Under the pieces are notes generated by a model. That model was not told where the DNA came from, ran no database searches, and was given only the letters and a program-made list of their open reading frames with translations. Below are positions 30,567-39,902 of a DNA stretch of 64,000 bases, one piece after another. The stretch covers positions 1 to 64,000 of the forward strand of contig CAJYVD010000037.1 of NCBI GenBank assembly GCA_913778495.1, given 5' to 3'. Position 1 is the stretch's first letter. Every line of letters begins with the position of its first letter. The DNA is from an uncultured Pantoea sp. (lineage in GTDB: Bacteria > Pseudomonadota > Gammaproteobacteria > Enterobacterales > Enterobacteriaceae). The position numbers were made by a program, and so were the translations under genes.

Positions 30567-32021
30567 ATGTCCACCTCGTTGCAGCAACATTCCCTTTTCA
30601 AAACCGGTTATTTCGTTGCGGGCCAGTGGCATCGTGCCAGCGCGACCTTTGATGTGATTAACCCGGCCACGCAGGCTGTGCTGGCTCAGGTGGCGAAAGC
30701 CGGTAAAGCGGAAACCGAGCAGGCCATCGCGGCCGCGCAGCGCGCCTTTCCGGCCTGGCGTGACAAAACCGCCAAGCAGCGCGCCGATATCCTTCACCGC
30801 TGGTATCAGCTGATCATCGACAACAAAAGCTGGCTCGGTGCCTTAATGACCGCAGAGCAGGGCAAACCGCTGAAAGAAGCGGAGGGCGAAGTGGAATACG
30901 CCGCCAGCTTCATCCAGTGGTTTGCCGAGCAAGCGCGCCGCGCCAACGGAGAAATTATCCCGCCTGCCAAGCCGGGATCGCGCATTCTGGCTACCCGTGA
31001 GCCAGTGGGCGTCGTGGCCGCGATTACGCCGTGGAACTTTCCGATGGCGATGCTCACCCGCAAACTCGGTCCGGCGCTGGCCGCCGGCTGTACGGGGATC
31101 ATTAAACCCGCCAATAACACGCCGCTCAGCGCGTTTGCGCTGGTCGCTTTGGCGCAAGAAGCTGGCGTGCCGGATGGCGTGCTGAATGCCGTGGCGGGCG
31201 ATACGCACGCCATCAGCGACGCCATTATGGCCAGCCCTGCGGTGCGTAAAATTTCGTTCACTGGCTCGACGGCGGTGGGGAAAACCCTGATGCGCAATGC
31301 GGCGGAGACCATGAAAAAAGTCTCCATGGAGCTGGGCGGTAACGCGCCGTATATCGTATTCGAGGATGCCGATATTGACGCGGCGGTGCAGGGCGCCGTT
31401 GCCAATAAGTTCCGCAATGCCGGGCAGGTGTGCGTGAGCGTCAACCGCTTCTTTATCCACAGTTCAATTTACGATCGCTTTGTGAATCAACTGGCGGATG
31501 CGGTCAGCAAGCTGAAAGTCGGCAATGGGATGGAAGAGGGCGTGGTCGTGGGGCCGCTGATCGAGCCTTCCGCGCTGGAAAAAGTGGAAGAGCACGTGCA
31601 GGATGCCGTCAGCAAAGGCGGCAAAATCTTAACCGGCGGTGAGCGTCACGCGCTGGGCGGCAACTTCTGGCAGCCCACGGTCATTCGCGACGCCAGTGAA
31701 GAGATGAAGCTGGCGCAGGATGAAACCTTCGGCCCTGTCGCAGCCTGCTTCCGTTTTGATAGCGAAGCCGAAGTGATTGAGCGCGCCAACGCCACGGAAT
31801 ATGGTCTTGCCGCTTACTTCTATACCCAAGACCTGGCGCGCGTGTTTCGCGTCTCGGCGGCGCTGGAGGCGGGCATGATCGGCATCAACGAATGTGCGGT
31901 ATCCACAGAAGTCGCGCCGTTTGGCGGCATCAAAGCGTCGGGCTTGGGGCGGGAGGGATCGGTGTTGGGCATGGAAGAGTATATGGAAGTGAAAGCGTTA
32001 CACATCGGAGGATTGGCCTAA
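30567..32021 (+). CDS. NAD(P)-dependent aldehyde dehydrogenase, succinate-semialdehyde dehydrogenase type (GabD-like)
   Basis: A 484-residue soluble aldehyde dehydrogenase, closest in length and motifs to GabD (482 in E. coli). The nucleotide-binding segment TPWNFPMAMLTRK, the glycine motif FTGSTAVGK, catalytic Glu255 in ELGGNAP and Cys289 in GQVCVSVNRF are all present. It probably oxidises succinate semialdehyde or glutarate semialdehyde, but substrate cannot be fixed from sequence. The longer frame to 30486 is rejected because AGGAG lies just before 30567. It stands alone between aaeB and the DUF1471 genes, where E. coli has yhcO. Confidence 0.88.
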   Translation: MSTSLQQHSLFKTGYFVAGQWHRASATFDVINPATQAVLAQVAKAGKAETEQAIAAAQRAFPAWRDKTAKQRADILHRWYQLIIDNKSWLGALMTAEQGKPLKEAEGEVEYAASFIQWFAEQARRANGEIIPPAKPGSRILATREPVGVVAAITPWNFPMAMLTRKLGPALAAGCTGIIKPANNTPLSAFALVALAQEAGVPDGVLNAVAGDTHAISDAIMASPAVRKISFTGSTAVGKTLMRNAAETMKKVSMELGGNAPYIVFEDADIDAAVQGAVANKFRNAGQVCVSVNRFFIHSSIYDRFVNQLADAVSKLKVGNGMEEGVVVGPLIEPSALEKVEEHVQDAVSKGGKILTGGERHALGGNFWQPTVIRDASEEMKLAQDETFGPVAACFRFDSEAEVIERANATEYGLAAYFYTQDLARVFRVSAALEAGMIGINECAVSTEVAPFGGIKASGLGREGSVLGMEEYMEVKALHIGGLA

Positions 32022-32123
32022 GCGAACGCCGCTGAGAGACACCGCGCTTGCGGCGCAGTGCGTTGCCGCGGCCCGGCGTTCATCCTTAGAGCAACAGGGC
32101 GCAGTAAGGCGGGAATTCGACGC

Positions 32124-32155
32124 AAAAAAAGGAGCGGCATCAGCTGCTCCTTTTT
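32124..32155 (+). terminator. Terminator of the aldehyde dehydrogenase gene
   Basis: An 8-bp stem with one G-U pair (GGAGCGGC and GCTGCTCC) is flanked by seven A on the left and five T on the right. It can work in both directions. Confidence 0.85.
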
Positions 32156-32172
32156 ATATTCGTATAAGCACT

Positions 32173-32197
32173 AAAAAGGGCCCCGCGAGGCGGGGCC
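32173..32197 (-). terminator. Terminator of the DUF1471 gene cluster
   Basis: On the minus strand a very GC-rich 8-bp stem (GGCCCCGC and GCGGGGCC, 3-nt loop) is followed by CTTTTTAG, 28 nt after the stop of the last DUF1471 gene. Confidence 0.85.
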
Positions 32198-32224
32198 AAA
32201 GGGTTCGTCAGGGTTGACGAGGAA

Positions 32225-32491
32225 TTACTTATACAGCTCTGCGGTTACGTGGTAGCTGTCGCCGGTGTTCGCTTCTACTACGCGATAGGCGCTGGCACCC
32301 TGCGCATCAGCTTTCTGTGACAGCTGCGCACGATAATCAATAGGCGCACCGCCGGTGCCGCTGATGGTAATGATGCTGCCGGTAGGTTGCAGAGTTTGCG
32401 CCTGCTCGTTAGTGACCAGCTGTGCCGCAGAGGCACCGAAGGCAAACAGAGAAAGAAGGCTTGCGGCTGCGAGGGTTGTTTTGATTTTCAT
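32225..32491 (-). CDS. YhcN/YdgH-type periplasmic DUF1471 protein (copy 1)
   Basis: An 88-residue exported protein. A signal peptide (MKIKTTLAAASLLSLFAFG, cleavage likely after ASA near residue 22) precedes a single DUF1471 domain ending in the conserved HVTAELYK. Family members in E. coli (YhcN, BhsA, McbA, BsmA) respond to acid, peroxide or biofilm stress. The start at 32491 is preferred over an upstream Met because GGAG lies 8 nt before it. It is the last of three tandem paralogues, each with its own ribosome-binding site. Confidence 0.88.
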   Translation of the reverse strand: MKIKTTLAAASLLSLFAFGASAAQLVTNEQAQTLQPTGSIITISGTGGAPIDYRAQLSQKADAQGASAYRVVEANTGDSYHVTAELYK

Positions 32492-32595
32492 CTTTAGTCT
32501 CCACATTTCAATCAACAACCTGCGGCAAACATCATTGGGGCGGGTCGTCGATTTTGATCAGGCGCGGCAGGCGCCTGAGGCGTTAATAAGGTTGA

Positions 32596-32868
32596 TTATT
32601 TGTACAGCTCAGCCGTGACGTGCCAGGCATCGTCGCGGTTGCTTTCAATGATGCGATAGTGGCCTGCGCCCTGCGCGTCGGCTTTCTGTGACAGCTCAGC
32701 GCGTACGTTCTGCTGATCGCCATCAATACCGCTCAGGCTGATGGTTTGGTTCAACGGCTGCAGGTTCATCTGCGCAGCTTGCTGGTTAGAGACCTGCGTG
32801 GCAGCGCTGGCACCGAAAGAAAGCAAGGAAGCCAGGCCCACTGCGGCAATCGCGAATGTCTTTTTCAT
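32596..32868 (-). CDS. YhcN/YdgH-type periplasmic DUF1471 protein (copy 2)
   Basis: A 90-residue exported protein: signal peptide MKKTFAIAAVGLASLLSFG with likely cleavage at ASA, then a DUF1471 domain ending HVTAELYK. It shares ELSQKADAQGA with copy 1, so these two look like the more recent duplicates, but it is more diverged in the middle (LSGIDGDQQNVRA). A 7-bp stem-loop (CAGGCGC and GCGCCTG, 32559-32577) lies in the gap to copy 1. It has no specific counterpart that I can name. Confidence 0.87.
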   Translation of the reverse strand: MKKTFAIAAVGLASLLSFGASAATQVSNQQAAQMNLQPLNQTISLSGIDGDQQNVRAELSQKADAQGAGHYRIIESNRDDAWHVTAELYK

Positions 32869-32957
32869 GATTTACTCTCCAGGGATGATATCGGGCAACC
32901 TGGGAGGCAAACGCCTCTCAAACCGGTCGCCGTTATGTCGCTTCTTACTTGTGATGC

Positions 32958-33221
32958 TTACTTGTACAGCTGCGCGGTGGCGTGATAGCTGTCACCGGTG
33001 TTGGCTTCAATCACGCGGTAAGCGCTGGCGCCTTGCTGTTCCGCTTTTGCGTTCAGCTGCTGGCGGATGTCCATTGGGGAGCCACCCACGCCGCTGACGC
33101 TAACGGTGCCAACGGGTTGCAGATTCATTGCCTGTTCAGCGTTAATCGATTCTGCTGCGACTGCGCCAAATGACAGTGCAGATAGAATGCTTACGGCAGC
33201 GATGGTAGTTTTAATGTTCAT
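32958..33221 (-). CDS. yhcN: Periplasmic stress protein YhcN (DUF1471)
   Basis: An 87-residue exported protein, the same length as E. coli YhcN and the best match of the three copies (MNIKTTIAAVSILSALSFG signal; TVSVSGVGGSPMDIRQQL; end SYHATAQLYK). E. coli YhcN is linked to cytoplasmic acid and hydrogen-peroxide stress and to biofilm formation. The start at 33221 is favoured over 33239 because GAGG lies about 10 nt before it and the signal peptide begins normally. A CRP/FNR-like palindrome lies upstream. It is the first gene of the tandem cluster. Confidence 0.9.
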   Translation of the reverse strand: MNIKTTIAAVSILSALSFGAVAAESINAEQAMNLQPVGTVSVSGVGGSPMDIRQQLNAKAEQQGASAYRVIEANTGDSYHATAQLYK

Positions 33222-33261
33222 GGTATTAATCCTCGTCATCTGTTTTTATCTTCGATTGAAG

Positions 33262-33277
33262 TGTGATTTGAATCACG
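33262..33277 (-). promoter_or_regulatory. CRP- or FNR-like palindrome upstream of yhcN
   Basis: TGTGATTTGAATCACG matches the CRP core TGTGA-N6-TCACA at nine of ten positions. The same bases also fit FNR (TTGAT-N4-ATCAA) at eight of ten. Its centre is about 48 bp upstream of the yhcN start codon. Which protein binds cannot be decided by eye. Confidence 0.5.
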
Positions 33278-33415
33278 AAAAGAAGTATAGATCTAATTAC
33301 GTATGAAATTAATACCTGCCTAATAATGATTGGTTGTTATCCTTTATCCTTATGACGCTTTTTTAGAACCAAGTGTTATAAAAAATGCCTATTTCTTAGC
33401 CATTGGGCAGTTTTT

Positions 33416-33676
33416 ATGCATAAAAACAATGATCTGGGTCAAATTATCTTTTTGTGCGAAAGATCGTGGTTGATACCACTGGCTCAAATGCCACAAAACG
33501 TTAAAGCGGCCGTGATGGATATTAAAAGCAGTGGAAAATATCGCAAGGAGTGGCTTGTGCCAAAAGGTCAAACCATTGGTGACGCGTTACACAGGCAGCG
33601 TGAAGAAGCAAAAGCGGGGAAGGCGCGAGGTGCGGCAGAGGGGAGCGCTAACCGGCAGCGGCGTGCCGGTCAGTGA
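33416..33676 (+). CDS. Hypothetical protein, 86 residues
   Basis: I do not recognise this ORF. The N-terminal two thirds reads like a compact soluble protein (MHKNNDLGQIIFLCERSW..., VKAAVMDIKSSGKYRKEWLVP), and the C-terminal 25 residues are basic and Ala/Gly/Arg-rich. There is no signal peptide or membrane helix. No good ribosome-binding site precedes the ATG, and the first half is more AT-rich than its neighbours, which may mean recent acquisition or a non-coding stretch. It ends 8 bp before the stop of the convergent argR. Confidence 0.42.
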   Translation: MHKNNDLGQIIFLCERSWLIPLAQMPQNVKAAVMDIKSSGKYRKEWLVPKGQTIGDALHRQREEAKAGKARGAAEGSANRQRRAGQ

Positions 33677-33684
33677 AAGGGGAT

Positions 33685-34575
<891 letters not shown>

Positions 34576-35511
34576 ATGAAAGTTGCCGTTCTTGGTGCAG
34601 CCGGCGGTATCGGCCAGGCACTCGCACTACTACTCAAAACGCAATTACCCGCAGGTTCCTCACTTTCGCTCTATGACATCGCCCCGGTTACGCCAGGCGT
34701 CGCGGTGGATCTCAGCCATATTCCCACTGCGGTAAAAGTGGAAGGATTTAGCGGCGAAGACGCAACCCCCGCGCTGCACGGCGCCGACGTGGTGCTTATC
34801 TCAGCGGGCGTGGCGCGTAAGCCCGGCATGGATCGCGCCGATCTGTTTAACGTCAATGCCGGTATCGTGCGCAATTTGATCGAGCAAGTTGCCAGCACGG
34901 CACCGAAAGCGTTGATTGGGGTGATCACAAACCCCGTCAACACCACGGTTGCGATTGCGGCTGAAGTGCTGAAAAAGGCTGGTGTCTACGATAAAAACCG
35001 CCTGTTCGGCGTTTCAACGCTGGACGTGATCCGCGCGAATACGTTTGTGGCGGAGCTGAAAGGAAAATCGCCCACCGACATTGAGGTGCCCGTTGTCGGG
35101 GGACACTCCGGCGTCACCATCCTGCCGCTGCTGTCGCAGGTTAAAGGCGTCAGCTTCAGCGAGCAGGAGATTGCTGACCTCACCAAGCGCATCCAGAATG
35201 CCGGCACCGAAGTGGTTGAAGCCAAAGCCGGTGGCGGATCGGCAACGCTGTCGATGGGCCAGGCCGCTGCGCGTTTTGGACTGTCGCTGATTCGCGCGCT
35301 ACAGGGCGAAGCGAACGTCGTGGAGTGTGCTTACGTGGAAGGTGACGGCGAATACGCGCGCTTTTTCTCACAGCCATTGCTGCTGGGGAAAAACGGTATC
35401 GCAGAGCGCCGTCCTCTCGGTTCGCTCAGCGCCTTTGAGCAGCAGGCGCTCGACGGTATGCTGGAGACGCTGAAAAAAGATATCGCGCAGGGTGAAGCGT
35501 TTGTGAAGTAA
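34576..35511 (+). CDS. mdh: Malate dehydrogenase
   Basis: A 311-residue NAD-dependent enzyme of the citric-acid cycle (312 in E. coli). The NAD motif GAAGGIGQ is at residues 7-14. Substrate arginines lie in [15 protein letters not shown], and the catalytic histidine lies in GGHSGVTI near residue 177. The start at 34576 has AGGAG 7 nt upstream; the longer frame to 34531 adds residues not found in the family. It is divergent from argR as in E. coli, but the downstream neighbour is mscM rather than degS. Confidence 0.97.
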   Translation: MKVAVLGAAGGIGQALALLLKTQLPAGSSLSLYDIAPVTPGVAVDLSHIPTAVKVEGFSGEDATPALHGADVVLISAGVARKPGMDRADLFNVNAGIVRNLIEQVASTAPKALIGVITNPVNTTVAIAAEVLKKAGVYDKNRLFGVSTLDVIRANTFVAELKGKSPTDIEVPVVGGHSGVTILPLLSQVKGVSFSEQEIADLTKRIQNAGTEVVEAKAGGGSATLSMGQAAARFGLSLIRALQGEANVVECAYVEGDGEYARFFSQPLLLGKNGIAERRPLGSLSAFEQQALDGMLETLKKDIAQGEAFVK

Positions 35512-35524
35512 CCCAACGTTCGGT

Positions 35525-35560
35525 AAAAAAAATGCCCGGCATTTGCCGGGCATTGTTGTT
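35525..35560. terminator. Bidirectional terminator between mdh and mscM
   Basis: A 10-bp perfect stem (AATGCCCGGC and GCCGGGCATT) with a 4-nt loop is flanked by an A-run on the left and GTTGTTT on the right. It serves both convergent genes. It lies at the junction where the gene order departs from E. coli. Confidence 0.92.
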
Positions 35561-38500
35561 TATAAACCGCCGGATTTAAAGGTTTGGCTGGCCGGTGAGC
35601 CATTGGAGGCCGGTGTTTTACGTCCCAGCGTCTCCATCCGCACCTGGAAAGGCGGGAAGGGCATTTCAATGCCGCGCTCTTCAAAGCCGCGCAGGATAAG
35701 CTGATGCAGCTCATGGCGCAGCGGCATACGATGGCCCATTTCTGCGGCGTGCACGCGCAGTTCAAACAGCTGAATGCCCTGCTGTAAATCCACCAGGAAC
35801 ACATCGGGCGCCGGGACGTCCAGCACGTAAGTACAGCGATCGGCGGCCTGCTTCAACAGCGTCGTCACTTCTTCGCTGTCGACGCGCGCCGGCGCCGGGA
35901 TCGTCAGCACCACGCGCGTGACGGAATCCGACAGCGACCAGTTAACAAACTGCTCAGTGATAAAGGCCTTGTTCGGCACGATGATCTCTTTGCGATCCCA
36001 ATCGGTGATGGTGGTCGCTCGGGTATTGATGCGCGTAATGCTGCCGGTGAGATCGCGAATGGTCACGGTATCGCCGATACGAATCGGTTTTTCGAACAAA
36101 ATAATCAGGCCAGAGATAAAGTTCGCGAAAATCTCCTGCATTCCAAAGCCCAGTCCCAGACCTAATGCGGCCACCAGCCACTGCAGTTTTGACCATTCGA
36201 CGCCAATAATCGAAAAGCCAATCAGCCCGCCGATAAACATCAGCGCGTATTTGGTCAGCGTCGTAATCGCGTAGCCGGTGCCGGGGGTCAGGCTAAGGTG
36301 CTGCAGTATCGCCAGCTCAAGCAGCGCGGGCATGTTGCGCACCAGCTGCGTGGTGATAATGAACACCAGAATCGCAATCAGCACCGCGCCCAGCGTAATG
36401 GACTGCACGCTCTCCACGCCCTGCACGGTGGTACTGGCATCCCACAGCGGAATGTTATCGAGGAAGCTAAAGGCCGAGTGAATTTCCGACCACAGCACGA
36501 TCACCGAGACCAGCGCAATCAGCGTGAGAATCGAGCGCACCAGGCGCAGCGACTGCGCGCTGATCTCATCTAAATCGATAATCGGCTCTTCAACTTCAAT
36601 GGTGTCGGCATTGCCCGGCGTTTGCTGCTCTTTCTCTTCTTCGCTGCGCGCGCGATTCGCCAGCATATCGGCGCGGCGCTGGCGGGCGCGATCGAAGGCG
36701 ATGCGGCGTCGTTGAATCAGCATCCAGCGACGCACCACGTGGTAGACAACCAGTAAAAAGAACCAGATCCCCATCGACGTTTCCAGCCGCGCCAGAAGGG
36801 CCTGCGCCGTGGCGAGATAGCCGATGCAAGACGCCAGCGCCGCCAGCAGCGGAATCGCCACCATCAGGTTCCAGAGAATGCGGTTAACCAGATTTTCTCC
36901 GTTGCCCTCTTTGTCCAGATAGAGCGGGATGCCCGCGCGTTTCAGGCTCACGGTGACGATGCTCAGCGCGCCGCAAATCAGGATAAAACAGAGACGACCG
37001 AGCGTGCCGGAGAACGCGGGGTCGTCGAGGTTGGCGAAGGCAATCAGCAGCATCATGAGCGGCACGATCAGGCCCACGGTCAACGAGTAGTAACGCATTG
37101 CGCGCGCCACGCGCGATTGCGGCCAGCGGAAATGCACCACAAACAGGCCATCGGGGCGCGCAAAGGCGGCGCTGATCATAAACGCCCACAGCAGCGGCAA
37201 CGTCGCGGTGATGCCATCGCCAATCGCCACGGCAAAGGGGTAAGGCCAGGCGTGCTGCAGGCCAAAGCCCAGCGTGGCCCACAGCACTGGCAGCGGCACC
37301 GCGACCAAAATCGACCAAAACACGGTGCGCACCGTCAGGCTAAAGCGGTCTTGGGTGACTTTGCCTACGCGGCTGGCGGCGCGCGCCATAAAAGCGTTGT
37401 AATGACGTCGCGTACTGATACTGAAGCCCACAAGGATAATCGCGGCGATCACCGGCAGCACGGTTTCGCGATTGGTAAACATCATGGCAACGGCTTTGCC
37501 CAGTTGGCCTAGCGTATCCAACGAAAGCAGGCGCGAGAGGTCGGAGGCCACTTCAAGCGGGTACTTGAGATCCAGCGGGCTAACATCCGCGGTCCAGAAG
37601 AGGTAGCGGTGGGTCGCCTCTTTGACTTCACTCAGCGCATCCTGCAATTGCGTGTTAGAAACTTTGAGCTTGGTGATCTCCAGAATCAGCGTGTCGCAGC
37701 CGGAAATCAGCGAGTTAAGCAGTTCACGCTGCGTTTTAAGCTGTGCATCGAGAATACGGCTCTGCTCGCTGCTTAACGGCGTGCCGTCGGCCTGTTTTTG
37801 CTTGCGCAGATCGCGCTGGCGCTCCAGCAAATCCTCGTAGTGCAGGCGCTGCACGCGAAGCTCACCCATTTCGCTGTCGATCTGCTGCGATTTTGGCATT
37901 TCAGGCAGACGCGCAACCTGAGCACGCAGGGCTTCCCCCAACAGATTTGATGCGCCCAGCCACTGCGACTGTTCGCGCAGGGTGCTCAGCGCCTGGCGCA
38001 CCTGCAGAATCTGGTTGGTGGCAAGGCGCTGCTGCGACGCCACCAGATCCATACGCTGCGCCTGCTGATTTAACGCGGCGGAGAGATCGCGGTTCACGCG
38101 AAACTGATCGCTGATGGCGCTGGGCAGATCAACGCTGTTCTCAGCGAGCTGCTCCGTTCGCTCTAACGCAATCTCCGCTTCCCGCTGGCGTTGGTTATTC
38201 AACTGATTACGCAGCGCCTGCAAATAGTTATCCAGCTGGGTAAGCTTTCGCTGATGGACTTCGGCGCGCATGCGCGCCAGCTCCTGACGGTTATTCGCCG
38301 AGAGCTGCGCCAGTTCTAACTCATCAACCCGTGCTTTGTTGGCGGCGCTTTCGGCCTGGCGCGCGTAAATCTGCGCTTGCGCCAGCGGCGTTGCGGCGGC
38401 GGAAGAGCCTTGTGCGCGGCGATCGCTTTCGGTCATGGCGCGGCGCGCCTCAGTTTGCTGCTGAGGCAGTTGAGAAAGGGAATCGCTGATCTCGCGCGCG

Positions 38501-38895
38501 CGGTCCTGCTCCTGCTGCGCCTGACGGCCTTCCTCCAGCAGCTGGCTGCTCACCTGCAGGATCTCCTGATCCAGTTCGGCGCTGCTCATATTGCTGCGCA
38601 CCGGCTTGCTGGTGTCGGTCAGCGCGGCAATCTGCTGACGCAGTTCGCGCGCCAGACGCGGAAAATCATCAATGACCTGCTGATACTGCTTCGCTCTTTC
38701 CAGCGCCTCGTCGCGCTCGTTAAGAAAGTTGATGGCGGCTTCCAGCGCCTGCACCTGCTCAGTCTGCGACGGCGAGTTTTTCGCGGACTTAGCGGCATCC
38801 AGCTCTTGTTGAATCTGGCTGGCGGCGGGAACGGTGGCGGCAAAAACAGTGCTGCTGAGCACCAGGCTCAGCAGCAGAGAGAGAAGAACACGCAC
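35560..38895 (-). CDS. mscM: Miniconductance mechanosensitive channel MscM (YjeP)
   Basis: A 1111-residue MscS-family channel (1107 in E. coli YjeP). It has a signal peptide (MRVLLSLLLSLVLSSTVFA) and a large periplasmic coiled-coil domain (about 20-470, many Gln/Arg/Leu heptads). Several transmembrane helices follow (about 480-900), with a C-terminal MscS pore and cytoplasmic vestibule (about 880-1090, LGLGLGFGMQEIFANFISG). It opens under osmotic downshock. The start is GTG, 15 bp after the psd stop, in the rsgA-psd-mscM unit. In E. coli its other neighbour is epmA, absent here. Confidence 0.95.
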   Translation of the reverse strand: MRVLLSLLLSLVLSSTVFAATVPAASQIQQELDAAKSAKNSPSQTEQVQALEAAINFLNERDEALERAKQYQQVIDDFPRLARELRQQIAALTDTSKPVRSNMSSAELDQEILQVSSQLLEEGRQAQQEQDRAREISDSLSQLPQQQTEARRAMTESDRRAQGSSAAATPLAQAQIYARQAESAANKARVDELELAQLSANNRQELARMRAEVHQRKLTQLDNYLQALRNQLNNQRQREAEIALERTEQLAENSVDLPSAISDQFRVNRDLSAALNQQAQRMDLVASQQRLATNQILQVRQALSTLREQSQWLGASNLLGEALRAQVARLPEMPKSQQIDSEMGELRVQRLHYEDLLERQRDLRKQKQADGTPLSSEQSRILDAQLKTQRELLNSLISGCDTLILEITKLKVSNTQLQDALSEVKEATHRYLFWTADVSPLDLKYPLEVASDLSRLLSLDTLGQLGKAVAMMFTNRETVLPVIAAIILVGFSISTRRHYNAFMARAASRVGKVTQDRFSLTVRTVFWSILVAVPLPVLWATLGFGLQHAWPYPFAVAIGDGITATLPLLWAFMISAAFARPDGLFVVHFRWPQSRVARAMRYYSLTVGLIVPLMMLLIAFANLDDPAFSGTLGRLCFILICGALSIVTVSLKRAGIPLYLDKEGNGENLVNRILWNLMVAIPLLAALASCIGYLATAQALLARLETSMGIWFFLLVVYHVVRRWMLIQRRRIAFDRARQRRADMLANRARSEEEKEQQTPGNADTIEVEEPIIDLDEISAQSLRLVRSILTLIALVSVIVLWSEIHSAFSFLDNIPLWDASTTVQGVESVQSITLGAVLIAILVFIITTQLVRNMPALLELAILQHLSLTPGTGYAITTLTKYALMFIGGLIGFSIIGVEWSKLQWLVAALGLGLGFGMQEIFANFISGLIILFEKPIRIGDTVTIRDLTGSITRINTRATTITDWDRKEIIVPNKAFITEQFVNWSLSDSVTRVVLTIPAPARVDSEEVTTLLKQAADRCTYVLDVPAPDVFLVDLQQGIQLFELRVHAAEMGHRMPLRHELHQLILRGFEERGIEMPFPPFQVRMETLGRKTPASNGSPASQTFKSGGL

Positions 38896-38910
38896 GGGAG
38901 ACGTTTCCGG

Positions 38911-39807
38911 TTAGCGGGCGAGCGGGGCGTTATCGCCGGGCTGAGGCAGGGCGATAGCCATGGGTTGACCGAGACGGGTTTTGCTTTCAGCTTCAAGGCT
39001 TTCCGCGAGCTTGACGCGCTGCGGTGCAAAGAGGTTAATCACCGTTGATCCCAGCTTAAAGCGACCCATTTCCTGGCCTTTCAGCAGCACAACCGCGCCG
39101 TCGTGTTCCGCCGACGGATAGCGCCAGCGTTTGATCACCCCTTCACGCGGTGGCGTGATCGTGCCGGCCCAAACGGTTTCAATGCTGCCGACAATGGTGG
39201 CACCCACCAAAATTTGCACCATCGGACCGTGATCGGTATCGAACACGCAGATAACGCGTTCGTTACGTGCAAACAGGTTGGGAATATTGCGTGCCGTTAA
39301 CGGGTTGACCGAATAGAGATCGCCCGGCACGTAAATCATTTCACGCAGAATGCCGTTGCACGGCATGTGAACGCGATGATAGTCACGCGGTGCCAGATAG
39401 GTAGTGGCAAACTCGCCGTCGATAAACTGTTCGGCCAGGTCATCGTTGCCGGCCAGCAGCGCTTGCAGCGTGTAATAGTGGCCTTTTGCCTGAAAAATTT
39501 GGTCGCCGTCAATATGGCCCAACTGGCTAATGGCGCCATCAGCCGGTAAGGCCAACAGGGAAGGATCGGGATCGATCGGACGCGCGCCCTCTTTCAATGG
39601 GCGTACGAAAAAGTCATTGAATGTGCGGTAGCTGCCGGTATGCGGCTTGCTGGCTTCCGCCATATCCACTTTGTAGTACCAGACAAATACGTCGATAACC
39701 GCTTTGGTCAGCCAGCCAGCACGGCGGCTAGCGCCCCAGCCAGCAAGTTCGGTCAGTGCCTTTTTAGGCAGAATGTGATTCAGGCCGAGTTTAAAACGAT
39801 CAAACAC
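38911..39807 (-). CDS. psd: Phosphatidylserine decarboxylase proenzyme
   Basis: A 298-residue proenzyme (322 in E. coli, the difference lying in the C-terminal tail). It makes phosphatidylethanolamine at the inner membrane. Self-cleavage in LGST between Gly253 and Ser254 generates the pyruvoyl group on the alpha chain. The catalytic DYHRVHMP motif is present. The start is GTG with AGGAGG 6 nt upstream. A TACAAT -10-like element precedes it, but I could not confirm the sigma-E promoter known in E. coli. Confidence 0.96.
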   Translation of the reverse strand: MFDRFKLGLNHILPKKALTELAGWGASRRAGWLTKAVIDVFVWYYKVDMAEASKPHTGSYRTFNDFFVRPLKEGARPIDPDPSLLALPADGAISQLGHIDGDQIFQAKGHYYTLQALLAGNDDLAEQFIDGEFATTYLAPRDYHRVHMPCNGILREMIYVPGDLYSVNPLTARNIPNLFARNERVICVFDTDHGPMVQILVGATIVGSIETVWAGTITPPREGVIKRWRYPSAEHDGAVVLLKGQEMGRFKLGSTVINLFAPQRVKLAESLEAESKTRLGQPMAIALPQPGDNAPLAR

Positions 39808-39902
39808 CGTTGCCTCCTGGCTTAATTACGCATGGTTTACAAAAAGGGGGGGCGGATTGTAACAGCGCCCCGGTCAGTTGGCGACTATGCCGTTTTTAGC
39901 CT

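Noticed and set aside
39808-39902. A sigma-E promoter for psd-mscM, known from E. coli
   Set aside because: An AACT core is present, but the spacing to a TCAAA-like element and the flanking bases do not fit well enough to call it.
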